Source: Chlamydomonas reinhardtii
Taxonomy: Eukaryota > Chlorophyta > Chlorophyceae > Chlamydomonadales > Chlamydomonadaceae
Assembly: GCF_000002595.2 (NCBI RefSeq)
Contig: NC_057006.1
Coordinates: 5,845,512 to 5,909,511, forward strand
Length of the DNA stretch: 64,000 nt
Direction of reading: 5' to 3'
Below, in pieces: positions 32,601 through 44,097 of this stretch. The notes below the pieces were generated by a model. The model did no database searches, had not been told where the DNA came from, and saw nothing but the letters and a program-made list of their open reading frames with translations. The translations under genes and the position numbers were made by a program. Position 1 is the first letter of the stretch, and each line of letters starts with the position of its first letter.

Positions 32601-33632
32601 GCAGCCGTCGCGATGCAGCTATATACTGACCGTTTATTGTCAGCTTGTTCATCGGTTGTGGTGCTGGTTGTGCCTGCGGTAGTCACAGCGAGCGGTCAGT
32701 GACTTATCGTCACATTCCAAAATTTCGGGAAACTTACCCCGAGCATGGGCTGCGTGGGCTGCGCGTTCCAGTCCCGTTGACCGCGTATGAGCACAGGTGC
32801 GCCGTTGCTCATAACACCCTGTGGCATAGGCGCCCCTGCGTTGAACGCTGTATTGTTTGCGCCCATGAGCGGGTATTGGTTGGCCGGGTCCAGCTGCTGC
32901 ATAGGCTGCGTCGCGACCATGTTCTGGCCGGGAACCTGCGCCATCTGATTTCGGAGAGGGTCCTGGAGGCCCATGTTGGCCGTCATAGCTCCGTTGTTTG
33001 GCATGAAGCCTTGTTGGGCTTGCATGGGCTGCTGCATACCGTTCTGGAACTGTGCCATGTTCTGCATAGGCACGTTCATCATCCCTGGCATTTGTCCGGG
33101 AGGAGCAACCGGCTGCTGCAGGCCGTTCTGCGCCATTTGCGTGCCCTGCAACACTCCGCCGGGAGGGGCGCCGGGCTGGGGGGGCTGCTGCCCCGCGTTT
33201 GGGCGCGCCACGAAGCGCTTCGCGACGTCGTGCAGCCGCTGCTCCAGCGTGTTCATGTCAGTATATTCATCCTGCGCAATTGAGGCGTCGCCGGTCAAGC
33301 GCGCGCAGCCCAACGAGCTTCTAAAGCCGGTCGCGACTTGCCTTGCTCTTTGCCGACCGATAGAGTCCGTCCTCGAGCCGCTTGACAAACTCCGGCAGCT
33401 TATTGTTATAAGGCTGCTGTGAGGGCCGCTTGGACTGGAAAATATGGTATCTGCGCGGCGTAGAAAGCCAAACTCCGTCAACGATGCCCTCTCCCTCGCG
33501 ACCACACCAAACTGCGCCCTACATGTGGTCCGTCATCCGCTGCCTGTCCGCTGTGTCCGCCTCTGACTGCCATGATGCCGGAAGAGTGGGGAGCGGCTGG
33601 GGCTGCACCATCTGGGGAACCATGGAGGCCAT
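26616..33632 (-). CDS. HAC: CBP/p300-type histone acetyltransferase, plant HAC class
   Basis: Nuclear co-activator that acetylates histones. Twenty exons with starts 33632, 33450, 33271, 32673, 32555, 32205, 31922, 31544, 31090, 30684, 30410, 30053, 29730, 29449, 28740, 28366, 27964, 27521, 27156 and 26729 sum to 1,510 aa. Order: KIX-like helices (residues ~15-85; [38 protein letters not shown]); a Met/Pro/Gln/Asn-rich linker; TAZ1 (~425-490, HCAKCR...[14 protein letters not shown]); a poly-Gln run (~505-570); a Cys-rich module and PHD finger (~725-850); the catalytic domain (~894-1110) with [25 protein letters not shown] and MEGDYWP; ZZ finger (~1315-1375); TAZ2 (~1400-1475). No bromodomain is seen, as in plant HACs. 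Intron 2 uses a GC donor. Confidence 0.95.
31346..31485 (-). repeat. Poly-glutamine (CAG/CAA/ATG) coding tract in HAC exon 8
   Basis: Roughly 45 codons, nearly all CAG or CAA with scattered ATG and one ATC, between TAZ1 and the Pro/Met-rich region. Mixed codons suggest it is fairly stable in length. Confidence 0.9.
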
Positions 33633-34858
33633 TTCTCGCTCCTCTCTGGCCCCGTCCCCGCAAAATGCTTGCAAGCAGGAACTAATCCATTGCTACGTAC
33701 GACTAGTCAGAAGCACGATATATGCGGTCAAGGCGGGGCCGAAGTCAGGTCTTTGTTTCAACAGGAAAGTTGAGTCAATTTCCCCGCTCGGAGCAGCAAG
33801 ATAAACGACAGCCGAGCTAGCAGCTTCGGTACAAACTACAACTAAGCCTGCTTCTATCGTTCAAGCGTTCCCCTTGACTTGACATTCATCATTGGTCTCA
33901 AGCATTCCCTGTGAACGCGCCCTCGATTGCCGCAGCGTGTCGCTAACACAAATTTGCCTTGTTTATGGCTATTTTATCGTTGCCAACAGCGTCGGCAAAG
34001 GCAAAACACACACGCCACGCCTTGGGCGGGGGGTATTGAGCACGGCGATCCTTTTGAGCTCCCAAATGCGTTCAGTCGTTTGTCACTTCCCATACGGCAG
34101 TATGAGGGCGCTTTAGCATATCATGTATGAGGAGCGAGCGTGAGGCGGCAACGGATCAGCTATCTCACCTGTTCGCACCAGTGGTCCTGACCGGTCCCAA
34201 CAGGCCAACACAGCACGCCGCACCTCTACACCGTAGCCACTGCCAGCCTCGAGACGTGAGCTTTCCCCAGGGCTTCTTGATTCATGCAGCATGCACGACG
34301 CACCACTTTCAGCCATTGCCAGTCCCGAGACGCAACCGCCATCGCTGCTTCGCTGCTTCCACCCCAGCCGTCCTCCCCTTCCCGTCTTGCTTTCCCACAA
34401 CCATCCCAGTGTTCCCATTATCACCAGCCCTGCCATCATCAAGTTATTGGAGGAAGGCGGGCAGTGCTTAAACGCTGCCCCGGCGTGGTACGCCCCACGC
34501 GCCTTATGCCATGGTCCCGTCGCACTGCTGCATGGACTTGACACCAGATATTGACGTGCGTTGCGGAACTAATGCGTACGATAGATACTGCATGTTCTGT
34601 GACACTCAGACTCTTTCCCGGTGTCATGACTAACACATTCAGCAAATGAAACTGCCTGACACGAACTCCAACATGTGCGCACATGCACAGGTTGAGCCAA
34701 GGAGGAGACCAACGCCTACCCTCGTGCTCCTCTCCGAATGCCATCGCCGCCCCCGCGTTCCCCTCACTCATTCACAGACTGTCACGGCCTTGTACGTCTG
34801 AATACAAGCCATGCGCTTCGCCGGCACGTTGCCTCCTTTGCCACGATTTGTAAGGGCA
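33633..34858. other. Intergenic: HAC upstream region and AlgH-like 3' UTR
   Basis: About 1.2 kb, both flanking genes on the minus strand. I see short unsupported open frames only. GCATATCATGTATGAGG at 34116-34132 recurs at 7038-7054. Confidence 0.4.
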
Positions 34859-37353
34859 TCATGACGATGGCTCGGGTGCGTCCAGGTCGTCGTGTTTGCG
34901 CAGCCCCTTGGAGAGCTCTGCATAGTCACCTGCGTGCAGCCACAACACAGAAGCCATACTAAAACAATATAAGGAAGGGCCCGTTACGCTGTGACTTACA
35001 AGCTGCTTTACTACCCGCCCCTCCCCAAACTCTCATAAGTTGGTGCAAACACCCACCCCAGGTCTTGGCAGAGTATAAACTACAAGCACCGTCGCCCTTC
35101 TCCCAAACGAGACCAAGTTGCTTACCTCCAAGCAGCGTCATGAGCTCGTGCCAGAAGCTGGGCCCCTGGCCGTGCTCCACCTCCTTTAGCAGCAGCTTGG
35201 GGCTGGCCGCCGCGGTGAACCACACGCCGCGCTTGCACTCCATCGCCAGTTGCCCGGGCGCCCAGCCAGCGTATGCGCTGAACCACCTGCAGCAAAAAGC
35301 GAACAGCAGCGGGCGCGGACCGTACAACGTCTCAGTGCGCTGCCCGAGGCTCGGGTGTGTGGGAAGTGACGTGCGCGCATATCACCCAAATGGACAGCTG
35401 CAACCGGTAATCCATGGCAAGCGACCTTCAGCCGAAGAGGCTCCTTGGCGTCGCTTAAAGCCGCCGCGACACGTACCTGAAGTCCTGGGCCTGAGCCTTG
35501 CCTGCGTCGATGGCGTCGCGACCCGCATCCAGCCCGCCCATGTACACGCCCTTCACCACCTCCACCGCGCCTGCATACCGGGCAATTGATTTCACCAGCT
35601 GCGCCGTGACGCCCACGGGGTGGTGCCCAACCACCAGGACAACGGGTCACAGTCGCAAGGCAGAGGCATGGTAGGCGCCGTTACTGGATACCCCCAGCGT
35701 GGTTACCCCTGACCCGCCCACCTGCCAGGTCGCCGTGCGGGTGGAGGACCTGCGTCAACGCACAAGAAAGCACCGAAGCAGTTTACTGAGCAACAATGGC
35801 GCACTCTTACTCAACGGCGCCCTGCAAACGACTTGATGACTGACACCAACCAGGCCCTGCTGCCCAGCTGTGTTGCTGCCTCTCCCTCTCTCGTCACCCA
35901 TCAAGTTTCCCCCAAACCCGCGTTTGCCGCTCACCTGCACCTCCCCGCCGCCCACATCCCCGCCCACGTACAGCCGGCAGTCGTTGAACTGCGTCTGCGG
36001 CCGCTTCAGGGGGATATCCCGAATGAAGTAGGTGGATGGCCGGTTGAGAATGACGCCGTAGCTGCAGCGGAAAAGGACCGGGTCAAACAGAGAGGGAAGA
36101 CTCAGGCGGGCTCAAGCAATGGATGCGACGCTGCTAGCGCTACCAGACTATAACACTGTACGCAGCTGCGTGTGTATAACTATTAGCGTGCCTCGGACGA
36201 CTGACTCGGTTTTCTAAAGGAGTATCACTCGAAAAACCTGGCCTAGCCGGGCGTGGGTACGCATGGCATCGCAACTGGGCACTCCTTGCAGCCCCATCCT
36301 TGTCACACTGCGTTCAGTGTGTGGAACCTGCCTGCCATTGTCGCCGTGCTCCAGTAACAAGATGGCGGCCCGGTGGAAGTAGGTCTGGGAGTTTTGGAAC
36401 AGGAGCGGATGGGCCAAGAGCAGCGCGCCCTTCTCGGGTTTGGGAATGATGTGCGCCCACTCGTCCGCAGACTGCATGCAGAAAACGCAAGTCGGTTCAG
36501 CGGCGGCGCATGATCGGCTCTGCTGCAGAACAGGTTTCCTGCCGAAGTGGTGTCACCCCCATTGCTATTCAGGGGGGAGCTAGGCACTAACCGTTGATGC
36601 CGATCCTTGCCCGCGGCTTTGGGAGACCAGCTTGGCCCTGCGAGCGGCACGAGCCACGTGGCGGTCCGAAACGTCAGTCCGCGCGCCCATACCCGCAGTT
36701 CCGCAACACTTGCGCGTGACCACACCGGCCTCTCCGCTTACGGCCTTAGGATCATCTTGGACCCACCTGAACTCGCGCCAATCGCTCTGACTGCCCAGGT
36801 AGGGCAGCGTGTCGGGGACCACACTGGAGGAGGAGGCCGCAGCGGCGTCAGCAGCGTCCATCTCCGGATGCGGCCGCTTGGGCGGCTCGCCGCTGCCGCT
36901 TGCATCCCTGGCGCAAACACAGCGGCCGCGGAAGCTCAACAACCGGAACAAGTGAGCGGCACCCACAGTCCAGCGACGGCTTGAGCTTCCGGCCTCATGT
37001 GCTGGGGAGAGCTATGGTCTGGCCGTCTGGGGTGCCGGGCGTGGCACGCACAGCGCCGGGAGTGTGAAGCCACGGCGAGCACACCAACGCGCTAACATAG
37101 GGTCACAGTGATCCCTACACTGCCAATTGCCTACCCTGACTCTTCCGCGGCGCTGGCCCGGACCGTGCGCAGGCAGGGGTGCTGCACAGCAGATGTCGAG
37201 AATAAGACCAACACGGCGATGGCCCATACGTGTCATTTATCCGTTTGGATACTCTCTTACCCTGGGGCGCCGGACAGCTTGAGCTGGGACACCGATGCGT
37301 CGTCGTGCACTGCATCTCCCGACAGAGCGACTTGAGCCCAGGACCTGGGTCAT
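34859..37353 (-). CDS. AlgH/UPF0301 (DUF179) family protein, chloroplast-targeted
   Basis: Function unknown in plants and algae; the bacterial relatives are YqgE/AlgH. Nine exons: 37353-37261, 37181-37135, 36907-36742, 36471-36332, 36061-35935, 35749-35722, 35570-35477, 35286-35126, 34929-34859 (308 aa). The start gives MTQVLGSSRSVGRCSARRR..., an Arg/Ser-rich leader without acidic residues, followed by LRTVRASAAEE, a good VRA|SA chloroplast cleavage context. The domain (residues ~100-290) has the family landmarks GALLLAHPLLF, YGVILNRPS, RLYVGGDVGGGEVQVLHPHG and WFSAYAGWAPGQLAMECKRG, WHELMTLLGG. Exon 6 is only 28 nt. Intron 4 appears to use a GC donor (36331-36330). Exons 1-2 rest on frame continuity and targeting sense, so the N-terminus is less certain than the domain. 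Confidence 0.88.
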
Positions 37354-39028
37354 TCTCGTGAGCTAATTACTTCACTCCGAACAGGGAATTCGGCGGGTCT
37401 CCAATTCAAGGCGCTCCGATAAAAGAAATAAATACGCGGTTGGTTGGAAAACCTCAGGAGAGCAGTGACGGTCAAGCGCTTTCACTGAGGTCTGAACAGT
37501 GAAACAGCTTCTGGTGTGCCAGACGGTTACCTACTGCACTTTGCGGATGGGCGGGGATGACATGGCGTGGCATCGTCTCAGAGTCGCTTATACCTACCCA
37601 ACAAAGCAGAGTGGCAAGTCAGCACTCAGCAGGGCAGGGACAAGAGGTAAGGAAGTTCTAACATCACCTGGGAGCTGGGAGCTGGGAGCCGGGGAAGGAG
37701 GGAGAGAAAGAATGGGACTGAATGGGACGCTGTGCGCGACTTGCACTTGAAGAACGAACGTCAATGGGTCAAAAGGGGGGGGGCTGTGCGCGTTCAGGGG
37801 TACGCGGTGGACATTTAGGATAGTCCTCGCAGATGGGTTCTGCAGCCGCTCGTGTTCTTTTGTGCAGTTCATTCACGGCATTCACGCAACCAGGCCCTGC
37901 CAGGCCGGCGTGTCCGCTGCGGGGCGTCGCCAGGCGTGGTCCCCCCGTGGTCCCCCGTGGACGCCATCACTCGACGCCTCGCACATTGAGTAAGGATGAA
38001 GCCATTGTGTGTCGAGGACATATTGTGGCGGCCGGAAGGCAGCGTCAGTCAGCCCGTCAGACTGAGTCAGTGAACGCGCAGTAGAGGGGCCGAAGCTGTT
38101 TTGCCATACAAGTAGGACTGAGTGCGCCGGGGCCTGTGTATCTGTGTGGTACTATCGCCTGGCCGGGCGCCCGGAGCGTGAGGATTGCATTCAGCAAACT
38201 TCCAGCCAGCCAGCCATCGGCCCCCAGCTGTCGCTTGTGATAGCGGCGCCCACGTTCTTGTGAAACTGCGTCGCGAGACATGGAATAAAATCAGCCGCGC
38301 AGGACAGCTCCAGCGGGCTTATGCTAACATGTCGACACGCACGCGGGTCTGTGCTACGGGCCACACGTGACTGGACCGCCGCCCCCGGCCCCCAACGTTC
38401 ACAACACACCAACACGAACAACTTGTCGGTACAGTAACTCCGGCGTTCGACCAGCTGCGCGCTCCTGCCCTGCCGTTGCAAATTGTTTGCCATCTGCTGG
38501 GGTCTCGGGATCAGCTGCACAGGGCTGCACCCTACGGGACTTCACCAACGTGCCTTAACTCTGTCCCAGGGGTGCACGCTGCACAAAAAGGGAGCATGGG
38601 CAGGTGCCATTGCAACGTGTCTCCCGGCAACGTGTCTCCCGGCCTCTTGCGGAGGGAGGAGCACCAACCATTGCATCTTGGGGAGCGGAAAGGAAGGGGC
38701 TCTTGCATTACGACGCACTATGTGTGCGCATGCAAGATACCAAGTACATCCAATACACAAACCCACAAAGAAGTACCCCCAGCCTACCGTAATCCGCTCC
38801 TATGAATTATCATCGTCAAACCGACTACCATAGTGTTCATCCTGCAGATTGTCGACGCCAATGCGTGCGCACCCTGGCGGCAACACACATCCACACGCCC
38901 ATGACCCTCACCCTCCTAGCCTCAAGGCCCGCCGTGCTCCAGCCCAAAACACCACCGCGCTCCATTCAAACATGCGTAGCGGAGGAGCCGCCTTGCACCG
39001 CCATCACCAGGCCTCACAGCTGTTGCCG
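37354..39028. other. Intergenic: AlgH-like upstream region and TIM8 3' UTR
   Basis: A 1.7-kb gap with lower GC than the genes. Several 60-115 codon open frames on both strands have no recognisable domain or typical codon use. A G-run lies at ~37775. Confidence 0.4.
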
Positions 39029-39895
39029 TTAGAAGCCGCCAGAGCTGTTGTCCGCCTTGTGCGCCGCACGCTGCGTAGCATCAGCAGGTAAGTGGCGCAG
39101 GGTGAGCAAGGCCTGGGCCTGGGGATATGTCCGCACCCGCGATCGAGCAAAACTGCCACCTACAGCATCCGCTAAGCACCTGCAGCAGGCCATACTCTCT
39201 TAACGTCCTGGGTTCAGACACGGATACAACCCCAGCCTGGGCCCAATGCATGTCGCTCTGAGCTAGTGTCCCGCACCTGCAGGATGTACTGGGTCGTCTC
39301 CACAAAGCGGCGCGCGCAGTTTTCCAAGCAAGTGCTCTCCTTGCTGGACAGATAGCTTCCTGGAGACTGGACACAGGTGTCCCAGCACACCTGTAGGCCA
39401 CCAAAGGGTAGATTAGGGCCAAGGCGGTGCAGGAACGAAATACCGCTGGGTTTCAGGGGTGTCTTGTGCAGTTGCCCTTGGGGGGTTGACCTTGGGCCCC
39501 GTCATCCACATCCACCTCGCCAACCCCCTGCCATGTAACCCCGGAACCGATATTTGGTATGGGTACCGAGATGCCTGGCACCTCAACCCGACGGCGGAGG
39601 AGAAGCACGCCTCAACATCAGACTGATGTTGCCGGCCGGCCAGTCCCGACAGGTTGACAAGCTCAGATCAGCACTGAATGCCCATCTATATGCGCACGGC
39701 ACATATCACAGGGCTTTGGGCTGCGAAATGCATTGCGCAACCCAGATGCTCTGCCTCATCGCTCGGGGTTCACTGCCTGTCACCCAAGCTTACCTCCGTT
39801 AGTGTCGAAATCATACTCTGAATCTGTGCCACTTGAGACTCGCGCGCGATGAACTGCTGGAGCTCGGATGATACGTTTTGCTGAGGGTCGGCCAT
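39029..39895 (-). CDS. TIM8: TIM8, small Tim chaperone of the mitochondrial intermembrane space
   Basis: Partners TIM13 to carry hydrophobic precursors across the intermembrane space. Three exons, 39895-39794, 39390-39277, 39070-39029, give 85 aa, the normal size. The twin CX3C signature is present in exon 2: CWDTC and CLENC, 15 residues apart, forming two intramolecular disulfides. The sequence after the second pair (ARRFVETTQYIL) and the preceding helix (ELQQFIARESQ) fit Tim8 better than Tim9, 10 or 13. There is no cleavable presequence, as expected for a substrate of the Mia40 pathway. The start ATG is the only one in frame before exon 1's donor. Confidence 0.92.
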
Positions 39896-40300
39896 TTTCT
39901 TTTGGGACTGATGACTTTAAGGTATAAAGATAAATGTTCCCGAGTTGTAATTACAAAATGGCGATGCGTAGGACTCGCCGAGCAGTATGGTCTGATTGCC
40001 TCAGTAACGATGGTGATTTCATATACAAACGTCCGGAGTTTTCGTGTAAAAATCCGAGGTCAAAAATTGAATGGAGGAAATGGGGTTGTGCCCAGGCCAG
40101 CAACATGCCATCTCCTGTGACGCCGCGTGTCAGTCGGCACTCACTCACCCCGCGGTACCTTGCTACTTCCACATCGTCAAAATCGTGAGTGGCAGGCACA
40201 AACGAGGTCCGTATACAGCCACCTACTTTCTAACGTAATCTAGTTACACACAGAACCCTCCACCGGCCTCATCCCATAACGTCAACCTCTCCCCGCGGAT
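39896..40300. other. Spacer: TIM8 promoter and CYP38 3' UTR
   Basis: 405 bp between head-to-tail minus-strand genes. AT-richer than flanks; no named element seen. Confidence 0.4.
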
Positions 40301-43300
40301 TTACGGGCTGTTCTTCAGGTTCTCCTTGCCGTCCACGAACTTGATGTACTCAATCTTGTCACCCACCTGAAGTCGCAAAGGTATGAAGTACAAGGCGTTA
40401 GTTGCGAGCAGTAGAACAGGTTGTAAGCGCTAGCTACACGCCGCGTACACGGCTTGCCGGTATGGCAAGGGATGCCACTTACAGAGACTGACCACCACGC
40501 CAACCCCACGCAAGCCCCGGCGCACGACACCCTGCCTCCGCCTCGGCGGCACCCTCTGCAACACCTCCATCCCGCCCCCTCTTCCCTACCTCCCCGCCTC
40601 TGCCTCCCTGCCTCGTCCTCCTAGCCACCCGCCACCCCTCACCCAGTGTCTCGCCCCCCTCTCACCCTGAAGTCCGCCAACGCGTCCTGGCCCTGCGTGA
40701 TGTAGCCGAACACGGCGAAGCGGCCGTCCAGCAGGTTGGAGCCGGTGGGCGTCAGCTCGCTCTCCTTGAGCAGGAAGAACACCTGCGGGCGGGGGACGCG
40801 TAGGCGACGCGGGGCCGGCGGTGAGGCTAGCGGGGGGGGGCACGTGCTACACTGTAGAAGACACGCAGTCTTTGTCAAGGCTGCATGCAGGAACCAGCAC
40901 GCCTCGTAGCTCCATACTTTCCCACTGGTGCTAGACCCGCAGCCGCCGGCACAGGCCCCACCTGGCTGGAGGCGCTGTTGTTCTCAAACTCATTGCGCGC
41001 CCAGGCCAGGGTGCCGTAGGCGTTGAAGGGCAGCACGGGCTGCTCGTTGACACGGCCCAGGTCCTCCAGCGTGAAGTCGTAAATGGGCTCCTTGTCGCCC
41101 TGCACGCGCACCTCGAACGGCACGCTGCAGCCGGGACACAGACAGGGGCGAAAGACCGGAGCAGGCCAAAGGCTTGTCGGTAGTGGTCGGGGGGATAGCT
41201 GTATTCCAATGGACGCTCCTGGGTAGGTATGTGCATGTGTGCTGGTGCAGCCTGTCAAGTGTCAAACCAGGTCGCGAACTGCGTGCCCCGCCGCACCCCA
41301 CTCGCGCCCCGCCCCGCCCCACCCATGCCCCGCGCCACTCTATCTCCTCCTCCTCACTTGGACACAAGCAATCGCCCGCGCAATCGCCCCACCCTCCCAC
41401 ATCCACATCCCACACCCCAACGCCCACCCTGCCTCCGCCTGCCTCCGCGCATTCTCGCCCGCCTGCCCCCCCCCACCCCGCCCCGCCCGGCCCGTCTCAC
41501 CGGCGGATCTCGTTGGTCTTGGGGTCCACGTAGCCGTCGGCCGGGCCATCCGGGTCGCCGGTCTGCACCACAAAGCCGTCGGCGCGCTGCACCTCCATGC
41601 CGTCGTAGAAGCCGCGGGCCACCAGGTCCGCGAACTGGCCGGCCGACACGGGCGCGTTGTAGCCGTCCAGCACCACCGTCTGCGTGAACGTCTGCGGCCC
41701 CTCGGGCGTCTGGGCGCACTTGACCTTCATCTCCAGCGTGGCGCGGCCCTGGGGGGTGGCGGCGGTGGTGTGGCGGTGGGCAGGGGCGGTGAGAGCGAGG
41801 TGGGAGGGATGGTGGTGGGCGGGAAGTGTGTGCGGGCGGAGGTGGGCGGCAGGTGCGGCTCCCGGCTAGCCCCAGCAAGCCTGCACCCGGTCGCTTCTTG
41901 CCCACTGCCCAAGCTGCTTCCCCGTCAGCGCGGCAGCTGTTGCACTCGCACTGTTTCAAGAACTCGCCCTGGCCTGACTGCGCGCAATATCTAACCCCGG
42001 CAGCATTCGAGCGTCCCCGCCCACTCTGCCACGCTGCCTGGTCCAGCACCGCTGAGCACAGACCCCATCGACTGCCGCGCCCTGGTGGGACAGCAAGCCT
42101 CCGGCCCACGTCCTGCTGCTGCTGCGCTCCCGCGAGTGCTGCTGACAATGCAGCTCGTGCAGTTGCCTCGCATGTCACCGGAGCCGAGTCGCATGGGCGC
42201 GCTGTGAAGGAGCGCGTTGCTTGGAGTGGTGCAGGGAGAGTGATGTCCCCCCCCTCTCGTCTCCCTTCCAAGCCTTGCTGCCGATGATAAGCTTAGCTGG
42301 CGCCATGCTCCCTCCATCCCCTCTTGTCTCATGCCAGCCCCTAGCCATCATCCCATCATCCCTTCCTCCACCCCATCCCATCCAGTAAACCTCCTGCCCT
42401 TCCCGCCCTCCCCTTCCCCGTGCTCCTCGTCTCCACCCCACACCAAGCCCCCTCTCAGCTCCTGCTCTCAAAACCAAGGCCCCTGCCGCCCAGCGCTCCT
42501 CACCAGCAGCAGCGGACGATCGGCGTACTCCTTGGGCACCTGGAAGGGGAAGCCCTTCACCATGGCCTCCTCAATGTTGCCCACGTAGCTGAGCGCCTCA
42601 CGCTGCTTGAGAGGCACCGCCTGCTTGTCCTTAGCCTCCACAATGGCCTGGAACTCGGTCAGCGCTTCCGTCAGCTTGTCAATGTTGGCCAGGCCAAACG
42701 CCTGGGAAGGGCGCAAGGGAGAAGGGAGGGGTGGGGAAAGGAGAGGAGGGAGGGCAAGAGGGAGGAGAGGAGGAAAGAGAGGAGGGAAGGCTGGGAGGGC
42801 GTGGAATGGGCGGAGAGGGCGGCGTGCGCCAGCGGGTAGGTGCCCCACAAAGGGGTGTCGCGCGGATGTTGCGCGGGTGTTGATGGCTTGGTTCTGTTGC
42901 TGTTGGAGAGCCCTGGTGGCCCCGCATGGCTATGGTTGAACTCCAGTGCCTCGCCTTCTGTTCCCGTCCGTGAGCCTCGCCTTCAGCTATCCGTCCAGCA
43001 GCGTGCTGAGCTGAGCCGTACGCCGGGACAGGGCCAGCGCACGCACCTTCTTCTCAGGAGCAAAGTCCTTGATTATGGCATCCTTTTGGCGGGTCAGCAC
43101 ATCCTGAGAAGCGCGGACAGCCTGCATGTGCGCCAAACAAAGACGGTGAGCGAAGGGGAAAGTGCAGCGATTGCTGCACCGGGGGCTACGAGTGCCACAC
43201 GGCACCAACCACTCACCCGCGCCACAGGCCCGAGGGACTTCGAGCCGGGGATGCGCAGCGCCTCGCTGATGCCCTCCAGGTCTTTCTGCGAAGCAATTCA

Positions 43301-43835
43301 CACCCATACGAGCCAGTTTTAGCTCGCACTTTGCATGCGCGGTTGTCCCAGCCACTCAATTCACCTGGATTTGCCGAATAGGCTTGTTGTCGATGGGCAG
43401 AGCGTTGCGCAGAATAGCAGCAGCGTTCTTCACGGGGTCGCTGGCAACCAGAATGGCGTCCGCGGGCGCCGGGGTCACCTGTTTAACGACAGGTTGTGCA
43501 AGCATAACGATTGAGTAGGCCGTCGAGAGTCGCAACGTCTACATTTGGCTTACCAGCGGGGCGAAGGTGCCCAGAACGACAGCAGCAGCGGTCGCCAGGC
43601 CAATTGCGGCCTTCTGGAGCGGGTTGCGCGCCTGAGAGGGTCGGGGCCACACGCATGCCTTCACCGACACTGCCACCGACATGGAATATTGCGATCACAT
43701 GCTATGTAATGAACTACTGACCTCCTCATCACCCTTGTAAGCCTGGCAAGCAACGCGGCGGACGGCCGGGACAGCCTTGCGAGTGCCAATCGCACCCACG
43801 GAAGCCTGGCCACGCGAAAGGTTTGCAAGGGCCAT
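40301..43835 (-). CDS. CYP38: CYP38/TLP40, thylakoid-lumen cyclophilin-like protein
   Basis: Lumenal immunophilin needed for photosystem II assembly and repair in plants. Ten exons: 43835-43722, 43631-43554, 43478-43365, 43285-43217, 43121-43047, 42701-42504, 41748-41501, 41124-40962, 40782-40666, 40366-40301 (413 aa). Residues 1-38 ([20 protein letters not shown]...) are a stroma transit peptide; exon 2 ([21 protein letters not shown]) is the hydrophobic lumen-transfer segment. Residues ~65-235 are the helical N-terminal domain; ~237-413 the cyclophilin fold ([53 protein letters not shown]). The two targeting parts fall neatly on exons 1 and 2. It is divergent from NBS1, with 262 bp between start codons. 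Confidence 0.95.
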
Positions 43836-44097
43836 GGTGTCAAGTGTGAAGTGTAGAAAGTAACTCCATTGGTGGGTTTGGAAGAGTCTATAGAAAAGCC
43901 ATTGTTCGGTTCCATGCCATGCAAACTATGAGGGTATCGGGAGGGCAAAGAGCTGAAGCACATAAACGCGAGGTACTATAGTAACATGCACTCACCTCAA
44001 TAATAAAAAATGCGCTAGGACAGCTTGAGTTCCTCAACAGCTGTGTGTGGCCGCACGCGCACATCGCTAAGTGCATCCCAGCGTGGTTTAAATCAAG
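43836..44097. promoter_or_regulatory. Short divergent promoter, CYP38 / NBS1
   Basis: Only 262 bp separate the two start codons, so both transcripts must begin inside it. It is AT-rich for this window and contains GAGTCTATAGAAAAG near 43885 and AATAATAAAAAATGCG near 44000, but no certain TATA box. Confidence 0.5.

Noticed and set aside
33505-33696. HAC starting further upstream than 33632
   Set aside because: The frame through 33632 has no better upstream ATG joined by conserved sequence; the chosen ATG leads directly into the KIX-like segment. Transcript data could still change this.
37594-38520. Short open frames between the AlgH-like gene and TIM8
   Set aside because: Mixed composition, no typical G/C third-position bias, no conserved motif and no plausible exon linkage.
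41354-42271. Minus-strand frame of 305 codons in CYP38
   Set aside because: Runs through an intron and is out of frame with CYP38 exon 7; the exon itself reads in another frame with conserved cyclophilin sequence.
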